Origin: Bacillota bacterium
GTDB lineage: Bacteria > Bacillota > Limnochordia > DTU087
Length of the DNA: 52,316 nt
Assembly: GCA_012839845.1 (NCBI GenBank)
Contig: DUMM01000059.1
Coordinates: forward strand, 1-52,316
Direction: 5' to 3'
The translations under genes were made by a program, and so were the position numbers. The stretch's first letter is position 1, and every line of letters begins with the position of its first letter. The notes below the pieces were generated by a model that worked only from the letters and a program-made list of their open reading frames with translations, did no database searches and had not been told where the DNA came from. This document shows positions 12,061 through 20,941 of the stretch, in pieces.

Positions 12061-12963
12061 CTATCGCTCCTCTCCTTGGTAGTAAACAAATCTTGCCGAA
12101 GTCTTCATGACAACCAAGGTGGTAATCAATGCCAGGATAAACAGCAGCCATGCCATAGCTGAAGCATAGCCCATTTTGCCGTAATTGAAGGCATTGCGGT
12201 AAAGGTACAGCACATAGAAGAGGGTTGAGTTGGCCGGGCCTCCGTTGGTCATGATATAGGCTGGGGTAAAGACCTGGAAGGCGCCAAAAAGCGCCATAAT
12301 TATGTGAAACAGGATCACCGGTGAAATCATCGGCAGTGTAATGTAGCGGAACTTCACCCACGGTGTAGCACCATCGAGATCGGCTACTTCGTAAAGGCTT
12401 CTGGGCACGTCCTGCAGAGAGGCGAGGAAAATCATCGCCGAACCCCCGGCTCCCCACTGGGCCATGAGCACGATGGAAAACTTCGCCCACTTAGGATCGC
12501 TGATCCAAGCAGGCCCCCATATGCCGATTTGCTCCAAGACCAGGTTGACCAAGCCGTATTCCGAATTCAGCAGCCACAGCCAGATAAAGGAAGAAGCGAA
12601 AGCCGGTACTATATTAGGAATGTACACACAAGTCCTGTAGAAAGATATCTCTTTCACCTTAAGATTGAGAGCCAGTGCCAAGCCCATGGCGACGAAGAAC
12701 CCCAGAGGAACCGCCAAGACCAGGTAGTACATGGTGTTGTACAAAGACTTATGAAACAGCTCGTCTTTAGTGATCATGTGAACGTAATTGCCCCAGCCGA
12801 CAAATCCCGTAACATCCAGGCCGGTAAACTCAGTAAAGCTGTAATACAAAGAAGCCAAAATGGGGTAGAGGGTAAACAGTATAAAACCCACCAGCCATGG
12901 GGATGCAAAAGCCAAGCCGAGGAGAATATTACGGCGTTCTTGTTTTGTCCGTCTCAAAGCCAT
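12061..12963 (-). CDS. Sugar ABC importer permease, MalF/UgpA type
   Basis: Inner-membrane permease of 300 residues, CUT1 family, with six to seven helices starting around LLGLAFASPWLVGFILF. The EAA loop is EVADLDGATPWVKFRYITLP. ATG at 12963 follows AAGGGGG. It is the second gene of the operon, 179 bases after the binding-protein gene; that gap contains a strong hairpin. It forms the heterodimeric channel with the permease at 11203. Confidence 0.9.
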   Translation of the reverse strand: MALRRTKQERRNILLGLAFASPWLVGFILFTLYPILASLYYSFTEFTGLDVTGFVGWGNYVHMITKDELFHKSLYNTMYYLVLAVPLGFFVAMGLALALNLKVKEISFYRTCVYIPNIVPAFASSFIWLWLLNSEYGLVNLVLEQIGIWGPAWISDPKWAKFSIVLMAQWGAGGSAMIFLASLQDVPRSLYEVADLDGATPWVKFRYITLPMISPVILFHIIMALFGAFQVFTPAYIMTNGGPANSTLFYVLYLYRNAFNYGKMGYASAMAWLLFILALITTLVVMKTSARFVYYQGEER

Positions 12964-13100
12964 TTCCCCCTTACGATCCTGGCGATGGGACCAGCTTCTT
13001 TCCGCCTGTTGACGGGACCTCCCTTACCGATCTCTGCTGACCCATCATACCGTGTGCATTTCTGCCCTGCCCCCAACACCGTAGGTACACCTGCGATCAC

Positions 13101-13126
13101 AGGTGGGGAGGATACCCTCCCCACCT
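13101..13126 (-). promoter_or_regulatory. Intercistronic hairpin between binding protein and permease genes
   Basis: Eleven-base-pair perfect stem AGGTGGGGAGG / CCTCCCCACCT with an ATAC loop, 16 bases after the stop of the binding-protein gene. It has no U-run on the minus strand. It likely protects the 3' end of the upstream message and lowers expression of the permeases, as known for malE-malF arrangements. Confidence 0.6.
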
Positions 13127-13142
13127 GATAGTCAACTCCACT

Positions 13143-14420
13143 TTAGAACATCTTATCCAGTTCAGGCTGCACCCTGTTGACCACATCGTCCAAGGCCTGC
13201 TGCGGCGTCTTATCCCCATTGATTACATAGTCCCGGGCAGAGGTGAGCTCATCCCACAGCAGAGCTCCCACTGGCAGAGCAGGACGAGACCGGGCGAAGG
13301 GCAGCATGTTCAGGAAGATTTCGTGGAACGAATCTGCAAACAGGTCTTTCCGCTCAAGCATGCTCTTCAGAGTTGGCAGGTGGGAAGTATCCCTGGTGTA
13401 GATCTCCTGACCCACCGGCCCAGTGGCGAACCGGGCAAACTCAAATCCGCCCTCGGGATTCTTGGCTCCTCTCGGAACAGCCATACACCATCCGCCCGCC
13501 CAGGTGGTGGGACCGACACCGGCCTTCACCGGGATATTGGCCACTCCATACTCCACATCCGGACCGAACCGTGCAAGACCGGCGATCTTCCAGTCTCCAT
13601 CTACGATCATACTGATCTTGCCGGAGATGAAGGGGTCTTGAGCTTCAGATCCAAAGGCGCTGGCAAAGCCCTGGATGGCAGCAATCCCGTACTCCTCTGC
13701 GATCTTCTGCTGCCAGGCAAAGGATTCCACGATGCGGGGCTCATTGACCGTCAGCTTGCGGGTCACTGGATCGTAGAACTCGCCGCCGAAGGCCCAACCC
13801 CAGGTATAGTGCCAGCCTTGGCCCAGCCAGGGGATCATGCCGAGCCTCTCAAAGCGGCGCTCGCTGATCCGCTTGGTCAATTTGGCCATGACGACTTCCA
13901 GCTCATCGATGGTGGTCGGAGGTGCCTCGGGATCGAGTCCAACCTCTCTGAAATCGGCCTTCCTGTAATACAAACCCCGGGTGTCTGTATCGAAAGGAAG
14001 CGAATAGATCCTTCCTTGCCAGGTGGATTCCTCAATGGCGAACTCCAGGAACTCATCCTGCGGTCTCCAGCCGGCCCTCTCTATGAAGGGGGTCAGATCG
14101 GTCAATACGCCTGCTGCCGCCCTCTGGGCCGTGGTAAACCGGTCGAGGAGATAAACATCGGGGCCTGTACCGGCCGCGACGGCTGTCATCAGTTTGGCTA
14201 CCTCGGTTTCGCTGCCGGGTACAATGGTCATTTCTACTTCGTATTTATCCTGGCTCTCGTTAAACTTCTGGACAATCAGTTCCAGTGCCTGTCTGTCCGG
14301 CGTGCCGGAGTGGCTGGTCCAGAAAGTAACCTTTTCTCTGGCAGTGGCTGCTCCAGCTAAGGAGACGACTATCCAGATCGCCAAACACAGCGCTAGTCTA
14401 CCTGTCCAACGACCTTTCAT
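13143..14420 (-). CDS. Sugar ABC importer substrate-binding protein, family 1
   Basis: Exported solute-binding protein of 425 residues, extracellular solute-binding family 1 (UgpB/MalE-like). An N-terminal signal peptide ends near GAATA-REK with no lipoprotein cysteine, unusual for a monoderm Gram-positive but consistent with a periplasm. Family features include VTFWTSHSG at the mature N-terminus, AAGTGPDVYLLD and the FISGKISMIVDGDW segment. ATG at 14420 follows AAAGGAGG. First gene of the operon; the ATPase is missing. The sugar is unknown, though glycerol-3-phosphate or oligosaccharide binders are the nearest types. Confidence 0.9.
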   Translation of the reverse strand: MKGRWTGRLALCLAIWIVVSLAGAATAREKVTFWTSHSGTPDRQALELIVQKFNESQDKYEVEMTIVPGSETEVAKLMTAVAAGTGPDVYLLDRFTTAQRAAAGVLTDLTPFIERAGWRPQDEFLEFAIEESTWQGRIYSLPFDTDTRGLYYRKADFREVGLDPEAPPTTIDELEVVMAKLTKRISERRFERLGMIPWLGQGWHYTWGWAFGGEFYDPVTRKLTVNEPRIVESFAWQQKIAEEYGIAAIQGFASAFGSEAQDPFISGKISMIVDGDWKIAGLARFGPDVEYGVANIPVKAGVGPTTWAGGWCMAVPRGAKNPEGGFEFARFATGPVGQEIYTRDTSHLPTLKSMLERKDLFADSFHEIFLNMLPFARSRPALPVGALLWDELTSARDYVINGDKTPQQALDDVVNRVQPELDKMF

Positions 14421-14906
14421 CGCTCTGGTAAACCTCCTTTGAGCCTAAGGTAGTAACAGAGACTTCCATAAGGTGCGTTATGTTTGCTCTAAACTCTCAC
14501 CCCCCATTCCCAACAGTCTGTATTCCATCACGACTGTTCTATTTCCGTATATATTCATTCGATATACACTATTCCTTTCCTCTTTTTTCTTCTATCTTTT
14601 TATAAATACTTGCGCGGTGATCTGTATTTACCCAAAGGATCAGAAAAAGCCGACGGCCCTGCCAAGAGCTTTGGCGGCACAGCAAGACCGCCGCTTCACC
14701 CTTTGGCTGCAGGTTAACCATCGGCTCTCCTCGGTTTGGAGTTTATTCGCTTTTGGCTTTAACGTCCTCAGAAAGCGCTCGGCCCCAGCTCACCGACCTC
14801 TTCTGCTCAATTCTGGCTGGTCAACTTGCCGGATGCCCCGCTGCTTAAAGCACAGCGCTAAGGGCCAGCCTGTAATGTGAACATCAGCGAGCTGTAGGGC
14901 GAAGCC
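14421..14906. other. Intergenic region upstream of the sugar ABC operon
   Basis: About 485 bases without a convincing gene. The part next to the binding-protein gene (14500-14640) is AT-rich and should contain the promoter; GTATAT and ATATAC arms at about 14547-14567 form a possible operator. The part at 14644-14725 is a multi-stem RNA-like structure with a U-run on the minus strand. I see nothing clear in 14740-14906. Confidence 0.5.
14644..14725 (-). ncRNA. Nested stem structure ending in a U-run (terminator, leader or small RNA)
   Basis: Read on the minus strand, three helices nest. GCCGAUGG (14725-14718) pairs with CCGUCGGC (14656-14649). Inside it CCUGC (14713-14709) pairs with GCAGG (14662-14658), extended by CAA (14705-14703) with UUG (14665-14663). 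At the centre GGCGG and CCGCC (14692-14688 and 14677-14673) close a 10-base loop. UUUUU (14648-14644) follows. It lies 180 bases after the HPrK/PEPCK-like gene and 220 before the sugar-binding gene. It matches no riboswitch class I know. Confidence 0.45.
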
Positions 14907-16682
14907 TCACCCCTGTTCCCCGTACTGTCCCTGAATAGCTGCCAGCAAGGCCTTGGCCGCCAGCTCTGGTCCTGCTACTTCAAACCCTTTGATGCCCAGC
15001 TGGGTACGTATCTGGCCTACCTTGACACCCTGACTCATCATAGTCTCCAGATACTTGCGGGCCAGCTTGTGGTGCTGCTCCCGTTTCTGAGGAGCACCGA
15101 AAGGATTAGCGAAATACGTGTAGACAAGTCCCTCCTCGCTGGTGGTCCCTTTGGACATCCTGGCACCCTGGCTGTAGACCTCCAGTGCTTCCTCTACGTC
15201 TGTGAAGAACTGCAGGTACGGCTGCTGCCTGGTGACCCGTTCATAGTTGTTGGCATACAGGAACATATCCACGGGCCAACCTTGTACCACTTTCCCGTAA
15301 GGGGTAATGGGGATAACAATCCTGGCATTGGTCTTATGGGGATTCATGAAGATGCTCCGTTCTACCTCGGCATAGGCATAACCGGGCTGCAGGTCATCGA
15401 GGCGCACGAAGGCTCCGATCTCAGTGCCTACTCCAATTACCTGTCCATTTCTCACCTGCAGCGACCCCATGTCATCGAAGACCACCGTTAGGTCCCGCAG
15501 GTGTTCATCGGCTAATATCCGCAGGGCCTCCAGGGACTCCGATTTCCCCGCCCCGCTGTCCCCGACGAGAATGACATTGGCACAGTGCCCGTCCCGCAGC
15601 ACAATGCTGGCCATGGCACCGTGAATCGGCAAGTTGCCCCTTTCGATTTGCAGCAAATTGTGGAGAGTCAGGGCCATCTTCTTCAGGTATCCGAAGTAGT
15701 CCACCCGTTCCGAGCGGGCAATGACCCCCAGGATCAGCCCATTGGGCTTATCTTCATAGTAAATAGTGTCATCGGAACCCAGTATTTCAGGATCAATTCC
15801 AAAGACCAGAATGGCATCCGGTTTTCTGCCTTCGATTTCCTCCGCTTCCGCCATTTCAAAGAGGTTGGAAAGGCTGGTACCGAGGCTGAGGTACCGCTTG
15901 TGGAAATAGATGAACATCAAGAGCTCGCCCACCTTAGCCGGGTAACAGACCCAATCCTCTGGGTCGAAGGCAGCCCTCTCCAAAGGATTATACTCTACAG
16001 GCTTGAACATTCCGGAACGGTAATTTCGCTTCGGATAATACACCAAAGGCGGCACTATAACCAAAAGCTGAATGAAGGGGATATCTCTGAGGCCGGCATA
16101 CGCTTCACCTGGCACCTGCCACTCTATGCGGGAGGTGAGAATCCCCACCCCAGCACCTGCCGGCAGCTGACGGTAAACCATGGGCACTCTGCCGGTTAAG
16201 TTGGCGCAAATATTTCGATATGCCTCCAGGACCAGATCCTTCATGGTCTCATTGACCTGAATAAAGTGCTGGTGCCGGGTATAGACATCGGTCCTGGGGC
16301 CGTAGGCATCTTCATAGATCAGATAGCGTTCATGGCCCCGCCAAAAGTCATAGAACTCTTCAACGAAATCGTATAACTCCAGGCGCTGGTCAGCCACCGG
16401 CGCCAGCATCGGCAAAGCCTCTATCACTTCATCGAGGGACTGCATGGAAAGGAACATGAAAAATTTGGTTAGGAGTTCTATATCATAAGGACAGTTGCCG
16501 TTTTCTTGATTCTCCCGGCGAAAATGCTTGATAGCCCCCAGGTGAGGCGAATCACGGCGGATCAGCCGAGTGACAAACCCCTTCAGCACCCTGTGGAATA
16601 TATCGCTTTTGAAAAGGTCGGCAGGAACCCGGCAAGGCGTTCGACCGATTATAATCCGGTTCTCATCAACTTCGGACCGCAT
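14907..16682 (-). CDS. HPr kinase/PEP carboxykinase-fold P-loop protein of unknown function
   Basis: Protein of 591 residues with no signal peptide or membrane helix, so cytoplasmic. The C-terminal half carries the HPrK/PEPCK hallmarks: PIHGAMAS near residue 353, a P-loop GDSGAGKSES at 374-383, the metal-binding VVFDDMG near 401, and NARIVIPITPYG near 452. The first 350 residues are unlike HPr kinase or ATP-PEPCK, and total length exceeds both (about 310 and 540). Start at 16682 is set by AGGAGGT upstream; an ATG 37 codons earlier has no site. A role as a protein or small-molecule kinase is inference. It stands between the ttcA terminator and the structure at 14644. Confidence 0.6.
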   Translation of the reverse strand: MRSEVDENRIIIGRTPCRVPADLFKSDIFHRVLKGFVTRLIRRDSPHLGAIKHFRRENQENGNCPYDIELLTKFFMFLSMQSLDEVIEALPMLAPVADQRLELYDFVEEFYDFWRGHERYLIYEDAYGPRTDVYTRHQHFIQVNETMKDLVLEAYRNICANLTGRVPMVYRQLPAGAGVGILTSRIEWQVPGEAYAGLRDIPFIQLLVIVPPLVYYPKRNYRSGMFKPVEYNPLERAAFDPEDWVCYPAKVGELLMFIYFHKRYLSLGTSLSNLFEMAEAEEIEGRKPDAILVFGIDPEILGSDDTIYYEDKPNGLILGVIARSERVDYFGYLKKMALTLHNLLQIERGNLPIHGAMASIVLRDGHCANVILVGDSGAGKSESLEALRILADEHLRDLTVVFDDMGSLQVRNGQVIGVGTEIGAFVRLDDLQPGYAYAEVERSIFMNPHKTNARIVIPITPYGKVVQGWPVDMFLYANNYERVTRQQPYLQFFTDVEEALEVYSQGARMSKGTTSEEGLVYTYFANPFGAPQKREQHHKLARKYLETMMSQGVKVGQIRTQLGIKGFEVAGPELAAKALLAAIQGQYGEQG

Positions 16683-16730
16683 ACTTGTTGTGACCTCCTC
16701 GCTCGACACACAGTATACAAGGGGCCTGAG

Positions 16731-16774
16731 TGCCAAAACTCCGACCAATCTGCAGCCTGCAGAACGGTCGGAGT
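16731..16774 (-). terminator. Probable terminator of ttcA
   Basis: A 9-base perfect repeat, ACTCCGACC (16738-16746) with GGTCGGAGT (16766-16774), encloses an inner CTGCAG repeat. On the minus strand TTTT follows directly. It lies 75 bases after the ttcA stop. Confidence 0.6.
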
Positions 16775-16849
16775 AATCAACAGCTCGCCCCAAAGGTTTG
16801 CTTCATCTTAGCACTATCGCCAAGGAAAGTCAAACCTAATCTTTGGGAA

Positions 16850-17659
16850 TCATTCGCTGTGCACATGATCATCCCCTGCAGCTGGACGCATGGTCCGCTG
16901 ATGTTTTTGCCTCATCTCCTCCCGGCTTGCGGCCGGCGGCCAAAGATCTCCCAATGCATCCCGCCGCATTGCGGCTGCCAGATTAGTATATACAAAGGGG
17001 TTCTCCCTAGTGAGGCTCTCAATCAGCTCCTTCACTTTGTGCCTGTAAGTCTTTCCTTGGAACGGACAGGGGCTGGGCATCGGTGCATACTGCAGCGTCT
17101 GGACAAATTCACTGATCTCTGCCTCTCGCAGATACACCAGGGGGCGGATCACCGTAATGTTGGTCCTGTCCAGATAAGATTTCGGCAGGAATGTCTGTAT
17201 TTTCCCGGAGTACAGCTGACTCATAAGGAACGTCTCCACCGCATCGTCATTGTGATGGGCGTAAGCCACCTTGTTGTACCCCTGCCCAGCGGCAATCTCA
17301 TTAACCACCGCCCTGCGGAAGTAGGCGCAGCTGGCGCACGGGTTGTTTCGGCTTCTGCGCAGGGCGATCTCGGCTATCTGAGTCTTTTGGACAGTTAAAG
17401 GCACATCCAGCTGCCGGCAAAACTCCTCAAGGTGAGGCACATCCGACAGCTGCTCAAATCCCAGATCCACGTGGACTGCTCCCAGATCGAAGCGGAAAGG
17501 AGCGCTGTTCTGAAGTACTTTCAGTGCGTAAAGCAAGAAGGAGCTGTCTTTGCCGCCGGAAAAGCCCACCAGCACCCGGTCTCCCTCTTCCAAAAGATCA
17601 AATTCAACAACTGCCCGCCATACTTTTCTTGCATAATCTCTAGGCAATGCCAGCTTCAT
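16850..17659 (-). CDS. ttcA: TtcA-family tRNA 2-thiocytidine synthetase
   Basis: Cytoplasmic ATP-PPi-loop protein of 269 residues. TtcA adenylates C32 of certain tRNAs and inserts sulfur with a 4Fe-4S cluster. The PP-loop SGGKDSS lies near residue 36; cluster cysteines are in NPCASCAYFRR near 131 and in SPCPFQGKTYR near 220. YAHHNDDAVETF is the family's ATP-site helix. The ATG at 17659 (GGGGG upstream) gives a start at MKLALPRD; an in-frame start 33 codons earlier would overlap gmhA and lacks a site. It lies 62 bases after gmhA and may be cotranscribed. Related CTU1/TtuA members thiolate other positions, so target base is not certain. Confidence 0.82.
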   Translation of the reverse strand: MKLALPRDYARKVWRAVVEFDLLEEGDRVLVGFSGGKDSSFLLYALKVLQNSAPFRFDLGAVHVDLGFEQLSDVPHLEEFCRQLDVPLTVQKTQIAEIALRRSRNNPCASCAYFRRAVVNEIAAGQGYNKVAYAHHNDDAVETFLMSQLYSGKIQTFLPKSYLDRTNITVIRPLVYLREAEISEFVQTLQYAPMPSPCPFQGKTYRHKVKELIESLTRENPFVYTNLAAAMRRDALGDLWPPAASREEMRQKHQRTMRPAAGDDHVHSE

Positions 17660-17721
17660 GTCATTTCCCCCTACATTCCTGCTGCACCAAAAGGATCTGT
17701 TTGCCGCTGCCTCTTGCTTAC

Positions 17722-18366
17722 CTAGACTGCAAAGAACCGTTCCTCCAGCATGGCGCACAGCGCATGGTAAACCGGTAAATGTGCTTCCTGCACCAAATGG
17801 GTCTCGGTATACGGCACATTCAGCAACACATCAGCGTAATCCTTCAGGACTCCTCCCCCCTGCCCAGTGAAAGCAACGACTTTCATATCCCGGGCTTTAG
17901 CCACGATGGCAGCCGCCACTACGTTCCGGGAATTTCCAGAAGTTGAAAGAGCCCAGAGAACATCACCTGCCTGTCCCAGAGCGTTGACCTGCTGGGCAAA
18001 GATCATGTCGCCGGAAATATCATTGGTCACCGCTGTACCAACTGAAGTGTGGGAGACCAGGGAAACAGCCGGCATACCCTGCTGAAGCAGGTGGGCAATT
18101 TTCTTCCCCTCTTCACCTCCCACTGCTGCCAGACGCTCCTTAAGGGCTTCCTCCACCGGCCGCCGCTTCAAGAAACCTTTCAACAGTTCCCCCGCGATGT
18201 GCTCAGCATCAGCGGCACTGCCGCCGTTGCCGCAAAGAAGGAGCTTCTTCCCCGATGCGTAAGCCGCTTCCGTGACAAGGTATGCAGACCAAACAGCTTC
18301 TGCCAGGGATTGCAGATCCTCTCTGCGGGTCAACAGGTTTTCCAGGTGGATCCGGGGATCCGCCAT
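17722..18366 (-). CDS. gmhA: Phosphoheptose isomerase (sedoheptulose-7-phosphate isomerase)
   Basis: Cytoplasmic SIS-domain protein of 214 residues. GmhA makes D-glycero-D-manno-heptose 7-phosphate, the precursor of LPS core and S-layer-glycan heptoses. Motifs are LCGNGGSAADAEH near residue 45, ALSTSGNSRNV near 139, and the C-terminal QEAHLPVYHALC with the catalytic histidine. A segment of about 25 residues between the first two motifs (PVEEALKERL onward) makes it longer than E. coli GmhA (about 190). No hldE, gmhB or heptosyltransferase is nearby. DiaA and other SIS proteins are alternatives, but the motifs fit GmhA better. Confidence 0.82.
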   Translation of the reverse strand: MADPRIHLENLLTRREDLQSLAEAVWSAYLVTEAAYASGKKLLLCGNGGSAADAEHIAGELLKGFLKRRPVEEALKERLAAVGGEEGKKIAHLLQQGMPAVSLVSHTSVGTAVTNDISGDMIFAQQVNALGQAGDVLWALSTSGNSRNVVAAAIVAKARDMKVVAFTGQGGGVLKDYADVLLNVPYTETHLVQEAHLPVYHALCAMLEERFFAV

Positions 18367-18464
18367 GTGCCTTCCCTCCCGTTTAGGTTCTACTGTAGCT
18401 TACGTATAGGTCAAGGATAAGTATACCACAGGGTGTGCCGGCAGCGCAGCGCTGTATAAGTTAA

Positions 18465-18484
18465 GCCGGAGGATTCCCTCCGGC
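18465..18484. terminator. Hairpin between pepV and gmhA
   Basis: Eight-base-pair perfect GC-rich stem GCCGGAGG / CCTCCGGC with an ATTC loop, 95 bases after the pepV stop. Flanks on the minus strand read TTAACTTATAC, so it is a weak intrinsic terminator at best. Confidence 0.45.
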
Positions 18485-18579
18485 TAGTTATCTTTCTCAT
18501 CCGCACTGCGGCCCACTCCACCATTGTCCCTGGGGATGATTGACTGCAAGCCGCCCAAAAGACTACTTGCCAGCGGGTA

Positions 18580-20004
18580 TCACTTCCCCGCCAGCAGTGA
18601 GATAGCATCGGCGAAGATGGCTGTGTTGCGGAGCAGTTCCTCAATGGTGGCGTATTCATCCTCCCGGTGAATATTTCGCTGATCCTCGGGGAACACCGGC
18701 CCGAAGGCCACGGCATTGTCCAGGGCCCGGGCATAGGTACCCCCGCCTATGGCCAAGGGCTTACCCTTTTTGCCCGCATACTTCTCATAGACCTTAAGGA
18801 GCTGCTGAACCAGAAAACTCTCCTCCGGTACGTGGAGACTTCGCTGGCTGTGTCCCGGCTCTGCAGTGATACCGAACCTAGCCGCCGCCGCTTTGATCGG
18901 CTCAACAATCTCCTCCTGCTTCTTTGTTACTGGGTAGCGGATATCTATGTCTATATAGGCCTGATCATTCTGGTAGTTCAGCACCCCGATGTTCAACGTG
19001 AGATGACCTGACACCACATCGCTGAAGCCAATGCCCATGGACTTCCCGTTGGTCTCAAGGCCGATGTGGGCGCTTACCAGCCGGGCCAGCTGAGTTACAG
19101 CTGCAGAATCAAAGCTGTAACCTGCCTCCATAATCTTGCTGAGGGCTTGCAGCATGTAGGCGGCGGCATTGACTGCCGAATCGGGAGTTGATGCATGGCC
19201 GGCGAGGCCCGTGACGGATATGGTCAGTATCCCGCCGGCGATAGATGTTTCGAACCGCGGATAGGGAGCCTCCGACAGTCCCTCGGCAATCTCCGCTGCC
19301 CGCTCCAGGGTACTTTGGTGGCCCTCCAACCGGCAGGTGCATTGGCTGGGAACCATGTTGGGCCGGTGCCCTCCTTGCAGCTCCAGTACCTTGAGCAGTC
19401 TCTCATCTCTGGCAGTCTCTGCCTTACCTCTGCTCAAGAGCCGCAGGTGCACGATGCCTTTCTCCACATTGACCACCGGGTATGTAGCATCGGGAACAAA
19501 GGCCATAGTAGGCATTTCCTCATGCTGGCAGTAGTAATGGATTCCCCGCCAGCCGGATTCCTCGTTGGTTCCGAAAATTACCCGCACCCGCCGCTGCAGC
19601 GGAATTCCGGCGTCCATCACAGTCTTCAAAGCGTAAACGGCGCTGATGGTAGGTCCTTTATTGTCGGTGGCGCCCCGCCCGTAGATCCTGCCGTCTTCTA
19701 CAACTCCTTCAAAGGGGGGTTTAGTCCACCCTTCTCCAGCCGGCACCACATCCAGGTGGCACAGTATCCCCACCAGTTCATCTCCAGAGCCGTATTCGGC
19801 GTAGCCGGCATACCCGTCGAGATTTTTGGTCCTAAGTCCCAGTCTCTCACTCAGCTCCAGCACGTACTCGAGGGCCCTATTGACCCCCTCTCCAAAGGGC
19901 ATTCCAGGCCGCGGCTCTCCCTCGATGCTGGGGATCCGCAGTATCTCCTGGGTACTTCTGACGATTTCTTCCTTATACTTCTCAACACAGCTCATGAAAT
20001 CCAT
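18580..20004 (-). CDS. pepV: M20 family dipeptidase, PepV/Sapep type
   Basis: Cytoplasmic zinc peptidase of about 474 residues cleaving unsupported dipeptides. Two-metal site residues are visible in LCHLDVVPAGEGW, GRGATDNKGP and FGTNEESGWRG, with a fourth ligand in VPDATYPVVNVEKG and the C-terminal GGGTYARA. Length matches PepV (about 470). The ATG at 20004 has GGAAAGGAAG ending seven bases upstream; an ATG at 20010 and GTG at 20025 sit on or before that site. The gene follows thyX by about 60 bases on the same strand. No transporter for peptides is adjacent. Confidence 0.88.
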   Translation of the reverse strand: MDFMSCVEKYKEEIVRSTQEILRIPSIEGEPRPGMPFGEGVNRALEYVLELSERLGLRTKNLDGYAGYAEYGSGDELVGILCHLDVVPAGEGWTKPPFEGVVEDGRIYGRGATDNKGPTISAVYALKTVMDAGIPLQRRVRVIFGTNEESGWRGIHYYCQHEEMPTMAFVPDATYPVVNVEKGIVHLRLLSRGKAETARDERLLKVLELQGGHRPNMVPSQCTCRLEGHQSTLERAAEIAEGLSEAPYPRFETSIAGGILTISVTGLAGHASTPDSAVNAAAYMLQALSKIMEAGYSFDSAAVTQLARLVSAHIGLETNGKSMGIGFSDVVSGHLTLNIGVLNYQNDQAYIDIDIRYPVTKKQEEIVEPIKAAAARFGITAEPGHSQRSLHVPEESFLVQQLLKVYEKYAGKKGKPLAIGGGTYARALDNAVAFGPVFPEDQRNIHREDEYATIEELLRNTAIFADAISLLAGK

Positions 20005-20063
20005 CTCCATCTTCCTTTCCGGCACTAGTATCTGCTCTTCATCCCTACAGCGACCCTTGGCGT

Positions 20064-20702
20064 CTACTCAGCATTTTCAAGGTTTACTCTCCTAGCCACC
20101 ATTCGGTCCTTATCGATGACAAAATCACAGAACACCGTAGGTACTGCCTTTTGAAGCAGCTCCAGCATCTGGATACAGATGGTGCGGATCTCCCACTGGG
20201 CTGCCTGATCGCACCGCACGGTAAATATGTGCCGCCACTCTCTCAAATTGGCGGATATGACGATCTCGCTGCTCACAGCATTGGGCAGGACGAATCGGGC
20301 ATCTTCGTTGGGGATCCCCAGCTCCTGAAGTTCACCGTAAACCTTTCTGATCTCTTCCATCAGACCCTGAAACCGCTCTAAGGCAGCTGGATTAGCCTTA
20401 ATGGTCGGGGGTACCACATACTCAAAATTATCCTCGGAAACATACCGCTGAGACTGCTGCGAATAGGAGGCCAGCCGGTGGCGCACCATTTGGTGGGTAA
20501 AAGCCCTAGAACCTCCCTTGACCCGAAAAGTAGCATAGGCATGCTCCAACACAGACAGATGTTCACGGCGAAGCAGCATGCGGATAAATCTCTCTTCACT
20601 GCCCGGTTGACTTCGATCATGGGACAAATAACAGGTGCGCCCTGCAAGTTCAATCAGCTTTTCTGCATTGGGGGTAATGGCCAAAAGCTCAACTTCTGCC
20701 AT
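20064..20702 (-). CDS. thyX: Flavin-dependent thymidylate synthase
   Basis: Cytoplasmic FAD enzyme of 212 residues making dTMP from dUMP with methylene-tetrahydrofolate and NADPH. The ThyX signature RHRx7S is present in RHRLASYSQQSQRY near residue 79. The C-terminal half contains ANLREWRHIFTVRC, matching the substrate-binding arginine region. ATG at 20702 follows AAAGGAGG at good spacing. Typical of anaerobes lacking ThyA. Confidence 0.95.
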   Translation of the reverse strand: MAEVELLAITPNAEKLIELAGRTCYLSHDRSQPGSEERFIRMLLRREHLSVLEHAYATFRVKGGSRAFTHQMVRHRLASYSQQSQRYVSEDNFEYVVPPTIKANPAALERFQGLMEEIRKVYGELQELGIPNEDARFVLPNAVSSEIVISANLREWRHIFTVRCDQAAQWEIRTICIQMLELLQKAVPTVFCDFVIDKDRMVARRVNLENAE

Positions 20703-20875
20703 CTTGCTGCCCCTCCTTTCTGGACTTCATACAACAAGGCACCGGCCCCGACAGCAAACGGACTGCTGCCGGCAGCATGCATTTCTTACACTATTCCACA
20801 CCGTCGGTGTATATCCTCCGCTGTGTCTCCCGGTGCAGGCGGTACCTGTCCCGCATTCTTTAGTCGCCCAAAAAG

Positions 20876-20912
20876 CAGAAGGTGCAGCCGCTAACTTGCC
20901 AGCTGCACCTTT
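20876..20912 (-). terminator. Probable terminator of the secreted repeat protein gene
   Basis: Stem AAGGTGCAG / CTGCACCTT (20879-20887 and 20903-20911) with a 15-base loop. On the minus strand it is followed by CTGCTTTTTGG. It begins 30 bases after the stop at 20942. Confidence 0.6.
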
Positions 20913-20941
20913 CTAATTCTCTCCAGCTCAGGAATACGGCT

